Assembly (NCBI GenBank): GCA_023441845.1 | Contig: JAEZNF010000517.1 | Location: 1 to 5,285 of the forward strand | Length of the DNA: 5,285 bases | Direction: 5' to 3' | From: Bacillota bacterium | GTDB taxonomy: Bacteria > Bacillota > Clostridia > Acetivibrionales > DSM-2933 | In this document: positions 1 to 5,285 of the stretch, in pieces | Layout of the letters: each line of letters starts with the position of its first letter | Numbering within the stretch: position 1 is the stretch's first letter | The notes under the pieces: model-generated | Seen by the model: the letters and a program-made list of their open reading frames with translations, nothing else | The model's database searches: none | Told to the model about the DNA's origin: nothing | Program-made: the position numbers and the translations under genes

Positions 1-2329
1 GTGCGGTAAGAACTTCAATATGGTTTCTCTCAAGTCCGAATTCTTCAATCTTTGGAATGATCTCTTCTTTAAAATTCTTATAATATGCTGCATATATTTT
101 TTTCTGTTCTTCCTTCATTTCAGCCAAATAATTTGTCTCAATCTTTTCAGGAAGCTCTTTTAAAACATCTTTTTTTAACCGTCTTAAAACAAACGGTTTT
201 ATTAGCCTTTTAAGCTCCTCCGCCTTTTCACAATTCCTCTCTTTTACAATAGGTTCTTCAAAAGCTGCGGCAAATTTATTTCTATCTTGAAGAAAGCCCG
301 GCATTGCAAAATCAAAAATGGACCAAAGCTCAGTCAGGTTGTTTTCTATAGGTGTCCCGGTTATGGCAAAACAACACCCTGCCTTAAGGCTCTTTACACT
401 ATTTGCGTTTATAGTCATAGGATTCTTTATATTCTGTGCTTCATCAACAAATATATAGGAAAACTTTATCTTTTTATATTCTTCAATGTCGTTTCTTAAG
501 AAGCCATAGGAAGTTACAATCACATCATAATCAATAGATGCCGTAATAAGCATGGAGCGTCTTTCCTTTATTCCTGTTATTACAAGTATTTTCAGTTGAG
601 GTGCGAATTTTTCCGCTTCCATTTTCCAATTGTAAATAATTGAAGAAGGCGCAACAACCAAACACGGAAGCTTCCTGTCCTTCCGGACAAGAATAAATGC
701 CAAAACCTGGAGGGTTTTCCCAAGTCCCATATCATCGGCCAGAATTCCTCCAAAAGAATACTGCGACATGTTATTCAGCCATTTAACACCGTCCTTCTGA
801 TAATTTCTAAGTACACCGTTTAAGTTCCCTTCAATTACAAACTCAGGCTCCATAGGATTTGAAACTTTCTTCATTAGATTATCAAGACGCTTATCTATTT
901 CTACATTGTCAAAGCCCTTCTCCTTGAGATAGTTTTCTATGTAAAGACACTTATTTAACGGTATCTCAATAAAACCGTTCCTGATACTGCTTTTATCTAT
1001 ATTCAGATTGCTTAAAAAATCAATAAACTTCTCACTTTCAACACTGCTTAAGTTTATGATTGAGCCGTTTTTTAACCGGTAATACTTCTTCTTATTGTTT
1101 ATTGCATCTAAAAGCTCCGTCAATTCCTCGTCACTTATATTCTCAAGGTTAATATTCATATATATAAGTGAGTCGTCAGAGGACAAGGAAAGCCCCATAC
1201 TGCCGAGATTTGAAACATGCAGTTTCTTGAAATCCTCAGAATAATATACTTCCGAGGTCCTTTTCAATTCTGCAAGCTTATCTGTCAACAAAAACATGAT
1301 TTTTTCGGTATCATCCAGCAGGAAAAGCCGTCCGTATTCGCGGAATCCCAATTGTTTTATCAAGGATAAAACCTCGCTTTCCCGGTCAAACTCCCTTAAG
1401 CTTTTGTCCCTTTCAAAATCATCCAGAGGATTTATTGATTTATCGGCATAGTTAAACTCTATTTTAGAAACAATCCCTTTTGGGGAGACATCAAAATAGG
1501 CTCTTGATATAAGGCTTGAATTATTGATTTCCATTTCTACATCTCTGTCCATCGAAATATCAAGAGTCTTTTTATATCTTTCAACAAAATTCTTATAAAA
1601 ATGCTTTTTATCCTTCTCGTCAATTCTAAAAAAGACAATACTCCCGGTATTCTTAAAATTGAAAATGTTAACAAAAATATCTCTTTTATCCTCCGGTAAT
1701 TTTACAATCAGACCCTTTTCATAAAATGCTATATATCTGAAATCCAGAGTCAGAGGATAAAAATCTCCATATTCCGAATAATCCATATTCAAGAGGTTGT
1801 AGCTGCCCTTATATTCAATACCTGTTTTTATTTGTACATCATTTTTAAATTGCACTTTCGCCGATTGTTTGTGAAAGTTAAGAATGTCTTTGTCATCCCA
1901 GACAGCATCAAGAAAATTACCGCACTCGGCCTCCTCAAGGACAATCTCGCCCTCACCAAGCTCCCGGCTATTATAATCAGGTTTATTCTTTCTTGCCCTT
2001 TTAAGATAATTTAAAAACCCAAGTATTTTTATGTCTGTTTTACAAAAACACATTCTTGAAGGTTCAAATATAAAGTTTTTACTCAAGTAAAATGAAGTCC
2101 CATTAAAAAAACATTCCAAGAAACGTCCGATTTCTCCGATCTTATACATTTTGTCCAGGCCAACATAAAACGCAAGCTTGATAGAATTGCCTTCATTGAA
2201 AAGCTCAAGCATGAGCTCCAATTTAACCGGAACTTTTCCATAAGCAGCATTAAAACCGCTAATAAATGTAGTTTTGTTAAAGTCAACCAACGTCTCTTTT
2301 GTTTCAATCCCTCTGTCCTTTAAATTCAA
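1..2329 (-). CDS. SNF2-family DNA helicase/translocase with SNF2-associated N-terminal region (3' end missing)
   Basis: ATP-driven dsDNA translocase of the SNF2 branch of helicase superfamily 2; 776 residues are visible and the frame is open at the left edge. Residues about 30-470 fit the bacterial SNF2-associated region, including a GLDKMYKIGEIGRFL stretch at 57-71. The ATPase lobe follows: LRNYQKDGVKWL (507-518), Walker A DDMGLGKT (532-539, Lys538), motif Ia VVAPSSIIYNW (558-568), Walker B DEAQ (629-632), motif III TGTPIEN (657-663) and LRRLKKDV (715-722). The second lobe with motifs IV-VI must lie beyond position 1; relatives are usually about 900-1,100 residues. The start is TTG at 2329, because an in-frame TAA lies five codons upstream and a strong Shine-Dalgarno sits just before it. 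Unlike many clostridial relatives it has no N-terminal SWIM zinc finger; the B. subtilis YwqA type is a nearer match in layout. It is the second gene of an operon with the SMC-like ATPase. The family is sure; the target is unknown. Confidence 0.95.
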   Translation of the reverse strand, partial: MNLKDRGIETKETLVDFNKTTFISGFNAAYGKVPVKLELMLELFNEGNSIKLAFYVGLDKMYKIGEIGRFLECFFNGTSFYLSKNFIFEPSRMCFCKTDIKILGFLNYLKRARKNKPDYNSRELGEGEIVLEEAECGNFLDAVWDDKDILNFHKQSAKVQFKNDVQIKTGIEYKGSYNLLNMDYSEYGDFYPLTLDFRYIAFYEKGLIVKLPEDKRDIFVNIFNFKNTGSIVFFRIDEKDKKHFYKNFVERYKKTLDISMDRDVEMEINNSSLISRAYFDVSPKGIVSKIEFNYADKSINPLDDFERDKSLREFDRESEVLSLIKQLGFREYGRLFLLDDTEKIMFLLTDKLAELKRTSEVYYSEDFKKLHVSNLGSMGLSLSSDDSLIYMNINLENISDEELTELLDAINNKKKYYRLKNGSIINLSSVESEKFIDFLSNLNIDKSSIRNGFIEIPLNKCLYIENYLKEKGFDNVEIDKRLDNLMKKVSNPMEPEFVIEGNLNGVLRNYQKDGVKWLNNMSQYSFGGILADDMGLGKTLQVLAFILVRKDRKLPCLVVAPSSIIYNWKMEAEKFAPQLKILVITGIKERRSMLITASIDYDVIVTSYGFLRNDIEEYKKIKFSYIFVDEAQNIKNPMTINANSVKSLKAGCCFAITGTPIENNLTELWSIFDFAMPGFLQDRNKFAAAFEEPIVKERNCEKAEELKRLIKPFVLRRLKKDVLKELPEKIETNYLAEMKEEQKKIYAAYYKNFKEEIIPKIEEFGLERNHIEVLTA
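164..736 (-). other. First RecA-like lobe of the SNF2 ATPase
   Basis: Walker A DDMGLGKT is at 713-736, Walker B DEAQ at 434-445, motif III TGTPIEN at 341-361, and the LRRLKKDV segment that leads to the second lobe at 164-187. All the key residues of motifs I, II and III are intact, so ATP binding and hydrolysis by this lobe are expected. DEAQ in place of DEAH is common in bacterial SNF2 proteins. Confidence 0.92.
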
Positions 2330-2334
2330 AGCAT

Positions 2335-2342
2335 CACTTCCT
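2335..2342 (-). promoter_or_regulatory. Ribosome binding site of the SNF2 gene, overlapping the upstream stop
   Basis: Reading on the minus strand, AGGAAGTG matches the ideal AGGAGGTG at seven of eight bases and ends five bases before the TTG at 2329. Its first two bases are the last two of the TAG stop of the SMC-like gene (2341-2343). This site decides the TTG start, since the only nearby ATG (2332-2334) is out of frame, too close to the site, and closes after two codons. The arrangement suggests translational coupling of the two genes. Confidence 0.8.
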
Positions 2343-5285
2343 AATTAACCAATTCAAACCTTGATTTGTCTTCAATTTTAAACATTGATACCGATAGAAT
2401 TTCATCCTCTTCCGGTGAGATATCCTTCTTTATTGTTTTAAGCTCTATATACTCGTCTTCCCTGCCTATTTCCCGTTCTATGTTCACGGAATAAATCAGG
2501 TTAAACCTGTCAAAAATCGTATGCTCTTTCAAATCGGTAAGACAAATCATCTGAGTATTGTATTTTTTTGAAATTTCAAAAAGAGGCTTTAAAAGATGCT
2601 CTGATGTAATAGGTCCAAAGGGGTTGTCCATTATCAGCACCTTGCTCTCCATATTTGAACCGAGCAAATTTTCCCCTCTCATATAAGTAAGCAGTGATAT
2701 AAATACTACAAACGCACTTACAAACAACTCACCGCCGGAGTTCTCTTCTATAACCTCTTTCCAGCTTTTCTTCTTTAATTTATTGGGTTCAATTTTAATA
2801 AGGGTTATTTCAATTTTGTTTATGGAAACAAGCCTGTCAAAAAGGTCAAAAGTGCTTATCTCGTTTGCCAGAATATTGTCAAGTGACTTTCCCTGTTTAT
2901 ATATGCTCACACAGTTTCTTATTGTATTTTTTAGATATTCCTTAAGTAAAATACTTTCGAGATTATCCTTCTCCGGCAAATTGATTATAAGCATTTTGCA
3001 TCTTTTGCCGTCCACGTCTATTGTAGAATTCCGGTCTATACTGTTCATTTCATCATAAACATTCATAAGATAGCTTATAGTGTTATCAATAATGCAATTT
3101 TCCATGTTGTCAATCTTTTTAATATCTACCGAATGCTGCTCAAGTTTTCTGTCAATTTGCAGGTAAACTCTATCCAGCGCATTCATAGCATGAACAGGCT
3201 GATATTTCTTATCACCGTCCAGGATAGAATTAAAAAGGCTTTTAAACATATCGGCCTTGCCGGTAAATTCGTTTTCCACTTCCGAATATATATCTGATAG
3301 TGAGTTTCTCCCCGCGTTGGACATCTCCGCCAATTCCTTATGCTCTTTTACAAGCTTCAATATATGTTCATTTATATCGCTTTCAACAGCCCGTATCTCA
3401 GTTACAAGCGGTGCATATAACGAATACTCTTCAAGAGCAAATCGGACCCTCTGCAAATTATTTTCCTGGTTTTTTATCCGCGATAACTGTTTTTCAAAAT
3501 CCTTCTGTTTAATTTTCAGGTTGTTTTTCTCGGTTTCAAACTCCATATCCCTGATATTTTCCCGCTGCTTCGGATCGTCATACCCACACTTTTCAAGAAT
3601 ACTTTTTTTCATGTACCGTAAATCGGAGTTTTTTTCGGCAATTTTAAACTGTATACTGTTTTTCTTCTCCGCCAATTCACTTAAAACACCGTTAATTTGA
3701 GTCAACTGACCGTTTATGCCTTCAAATTCAAACTGGCTGTATTCCAATCCAATGTAATAGCTTGCTTCAATACCATAGGAATCAATTTCCCCCTGTTTTT
3801 CGTTCCTGTCTTTTTTATAGTCCTCCAGAATATCCCTTATGGTCTGGATTTTGACCCCAATCTGAGAAGTATATGAGGTTAGTTTTGATTCCAATTGCTC
3901 TATTTCCTCATTTATATACTTACCGTGCTTTACATCACTGTATCTCTGGTAGTTGTTCCTGACTTTCTCCAAAACTGCCGAAATATTAGTGATTTTTGAG
4001 CTATGTGCATTTATGGTTTCCTTCATATTGGAAATTTCTCTATCCAAATTTTCCAATTCTGTTCTTTTAATCTTCAAGTCCTCTTCTTTTTGTCTTTTCT
4101 CCTTCAAATCTACAGAGTATCCTTCACATCTGGTAAAAAAGCCGTATATCTCTTCCCTTTTTCTCAAAATTCTATTTCTGCGGTTTAAAAGCTCGGTTTT
4201 TGCCGCCATTTCATCTTTATCGCTGCTTTTTATTTGGACTATCTCAGCTTCCGTATCCGTAACCGTAGATATACTCTCTTCCAGTTCCTTTGATACTCGG
4301 ACTATCTCTTCCGATATTCTATTGACAGCATCGTAGGTATAGTTGAATTCCTCAACTTTCATTATATCATGCTCGGTATTTTTCAATGCTTCTTGCGCAG
4401 TTGTTATTATTTCATTGTTTTTGGAAATTTTATCTGTTATATCATCACATATTTCCTTAAGGTAATTTTTATTTAATATCCTGTCATCAAAAGCAATGAG
4501 AAAATCGATACTCGGTAATGAGTGAACGCTGTTTCTCGACTTGATTTCTATAGCATCCAGAAGCCTCTCTCTTTCAACAAAAGGAATGATGGGAGAGATC
4601 ACTCCTTTAAACTCCATCTCCCTTATTAACTCGATATCTTTTTTCGATACAATAAGTGAATATGGTAGAAACGGATTGCTTCTAACCAACTTTAGCTTGG
4701 CGTTTTTATTTTCCGGCAGGCTTTTGAGCCATTCATATCCAAACTCAACCAGTATATTATTATCCTCCAATTTTCGTTTCAGATCTTCTGAGAACTCAAA
4801 AGCCTTTCCCGATTCATATAATTTAAATTGCTTTTCGAGAATTGAATTTTCCAGCTTCTTGTCTCCAATAAGTTTACTGAATTTCTCCTTATCCGAATTT
4901 AACGGAATAAGCAGTTTTTCCTTATTGTAAAGATATTCCTCACTTAATTGACAGGACTTTATTATCTTAACAATTGCATTCTTTTCATTTTCAAACTTAT
5001 GGTATTCCGATTCATATTTATTTTTTTCAATAATCAATAAAGGGTATTTGTCCCGTACTTCTTTTAATTGTCTTTCCGATTTCTCAATTTTGCTTTGATT
5101 TTCAAGATGCCTGTCACCTATTTCAGTTATGCTTTTCTCAATATCCTCTTCTTCTCGCTCCAGCATAACCTTGATGGAGTTTATGCTGTCTTCATCCATG
5201 TCATGAGTATTTATATTCCTGACAGGCAAAAAATCCGGATATGCCGTCTTAAGTGCCCTTTCGGACTCTTCAAATACTGCTATCC
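2341..5285 (-). CDS. SMC/Rad50/SbcC-like coiled-coil ATPase (5' end missing)
   Basis: C-terminal 980 residues of a large coiled-coil ATPase. The frame stays open to the right edge, so the TTG at 5229 is probably an internal Leu codon and the true start is outside. Numbering from that TTG as 1: Lys/Glu-rich coiled coil about 20-160; a globular, Pro/aromatic-containing insert about 161-260; coiled coil about 262-480; a less charged break about 484-510; coiled coil about 515-640; then the C-terminal ATPase lobe. That lobe shows the ABC signature ENSGGE (829-834) and Walker B VLIMDNPFG (864-872, Asp868). Walker A is expected off-window. The usual Glu after the Walker B Asp is Asn869, and the switch strand reads MICLTDL (894-900) with no His. 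No CxxC zinc hook is present. Proteins of this build bind or bridge DNA through ATP-driven head engagement. It is followed at 11 bases by a SNF2 gene. Possible relatives are SbcC, DndD-like or other defence SMC-like ATPases; the exact family is not recognised. Confidence 0.92.
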   Translation of the reverse strand, partial: IAVFEESERALKTAYPDFLPVRNINTHDMDEDSINSIKVMLEREEEDIEKSITEIGDRHLENQSKIEKSERQLKEVRDKYPLLIIEKNKYESEYHKFENEKNAIVKIIKSCQLSEEYLYNKEKLLIPLNSDKEKFSKLIGDKKLENSILEKQFKLYESGKAFEFSEDLKRKLEDNNILVEFGYEWLKSLPENKNAKLKLVRSNPFLPYSLIVSKKDIELIREMEFKGVISPIIPFVERERLLDAIEIKSRNSVHSLPSIDFLIAFDDRILNKNYLKEICDDITDKISKNNEIITTAQEALKNTEHDIMKVEEFNYTYDAVNRISEEIVRVSKELEESISTVTDTEAEIVQIKSSDKDEMAAKTELLNRRNRILRKREEIYGFFTRCEGYSVDLKEKRQKEEDLKIKRTELENLDREISNMKETINAHSSKITNISAVLEKVRNNYQRYSDVKHGKYINEEIEQLESKLTSYTSQIGVKIQTIRDILEDYKKDRNEKQGEIDSYGIEASYYIGLEYSQFEFEGINGQLTQINGVLSELAEKKNSIQFKIAEKNSDLRYMKKSILEKCGYDDPKQRENIRDMEFETEKNNLKIKQKDFEKQLSRIKNQENNLQRVRFALEEYSLYAPLVTEIRAVESDINEHILKLVKEHKELAEMSNAGRNSLSDIYSEVENEFTGKADMFKSLFNSILDGDKKYQPVHAMNALDRVYLQIDRKLEQHSVDIKKIDNMENCIIDNTISYLMNVYDEMNSIDRNSTIDVDGKRCKMLIINLPEKDNLESILLKEYLKNTIRNCVSIYKQGKSLDNILANEISTFDLFDRLVSINKIEITLIKIEPNKLKKKSWKEVIEENSGGELFVSAFVVFISLLTYMRGENLLGSNMESKVLIMDNPFGPITSEHLLKPLFEISKKYNTQMICLTDLKEHTIFDRFNLIYSVNIEREIGREDEYIELKTIKKDISPEEDEILSVSMFKIEDKSRFELVN
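2530..2745 (-). other. ABC-type C-terminal ATPase motifs of the SMC-like protein
   Basis: This stretch encodes, in order, the signature ENSGGE (2728-2745), a hydrophobic helix, Walker B VLIMDNPFG (2614-2640), a D-loop-like segment, and the switch strand MICLTDL (2530-2550). The order and spacing are those of Rad50/SMC heads. The residue after the Walker B Asp is Asn (codon 2623-2625) where a catalytic Glu is usual, and Thr-Asp takes the place of the switch His. AAA_13 and DndD-type ATPases also carry non-Glu residues followed by Pro here (DDP, DTP), so the head may still be active. Confidence 0.85.
4450..4750 (-). other. Globular insert between coiled coils of the SMC-like protein
   Basis: Between two Lys/Glu-rich coiled-coil stretches, about 100 residues change character. 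They hold aromatic and proline residues, for example GYEWLKSLP, RSNPFLPYSLIV and GVISPIIPF, then a short beta-like LPSIDFLIAFDD. This reads as a folded domain and not as coil. It may be the hinge, where the chain turns back, or an extra domain set along the arm. With the N-terminal part missing, the two cannot be told apart here. Boundaries are approximate. Confidence 0.6.

Noticed and set aside
287..499. Plus-strand open frames at 287-499 and 1832-2014
   Set aside because: Both are antisense to the SNF2 gene, whose frame is intact across them with conserved motifs.
2083..2307. Minus-strand open frame of 74 codons starting at a TTG at 2307
   Set aside because: It lies wholly inside the SNF2 gene in another frame, has no ribosome binding site, and shows no protein-like pattern.
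1..2329. Call as DISARM DrmD or Zorya ZorD
   Set aside because: The SNF2-associated N-terminal region fits the general bacterial SNF2 helicase family, and no DISARM or Zorya partner gene is in the window.
2330..2340. Promoter or terminator between the two genes
   Set aside because: The gap is only 11 bases and is filled by the ribosome binding site; no hairpin or promoter boxes fit.
3257..3700. Plus-strand open frame of 147 codons
   Set aside because: It is antisense to the coiled-coil gene. Its Ser/Phe/Leu-rich product is what antisense reading of Lys/Glu-rich coil codons gives. The same holds for the other plus-strand frames at 2783-3058, 3300-3512, 3953-4336, 4003-4188 and 4541-4930.
2341..5285. 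Call as Wadjet JetC, MukB or the SbcC nuclease subunit
   Set aside because: No JetA, JetB, JetD, MukE, MukF or SbcD gene is visible next to it, there is no CxxC hook, and the Walker B context DNPFG does not match what I recall of these families. The missing N-terminus prevents a firm choice.

Overview
The window is almost entirely coding on the minus strand. It holds two long genes that read right to left, and each is cut by a window edge. The base composition is AT-rich, with heavy use of AGA, ATA, GGA and CTT codons. There is a strong purine-rich Shine-Dalgarno sequence before a TTG start. The SNF2 protein is of the bacterial SNF2-associated type. Together these suggest a low-GC Firmicute, most likely a member of Clostridia. 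This placement is inference; there is no taxonomic marker gene in the window.

Layout. Positions 5285 to 2341 (minus) encode the C-terminal 980 residues of a large SMC/Rad50/SbcC-like coiled-coil ATPase. The part seen has long coiled coils interrupted by a globular segment, and ends in an ABC-type C-terminal ATPase lobe with an NSGGE signature and a Walker B strand. Its N-terminal lobe with the Walker A motif lies beyond the right edge. Eleven bases after its stop, positions 2329 to 1 (minus) encode the first 776 residues of a SNF2-family DNA translocase. This part contains an N-terminal SNF2-associated region and the first RecA-like lobe. The second helicase lobe lies beyond the left edge.

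How they work together. The two genes are spaced tightly enough to be translationally coupled, because the ribosome binding site of the second overlaps the stop codon of the first. A DNA-loop-forming or DNA-end-binding ATPase and a dsDNA translocase made from one message point to a shared DNA-processing job, either genome maintenance or defence against foreign DNA. I do not recognise the pair as a named system. It lacks the visible hallmarks I would need to call it Wadjet, DISARM, Zorya, Dnd/Ssp or Lamassu. The most notable details are the Walker B strand that runs into DNPFG instead of a catalytic Glu, the missing switch His, the absence of a CxxC zinc hook, and a SNF2 protein with no SWIM zinc finger at its N-terminus.

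No RNA gene, mobile element, CRISPR array, promoter or terminator could be supported. The plus strand carries only short open frames that shadow the two genes.
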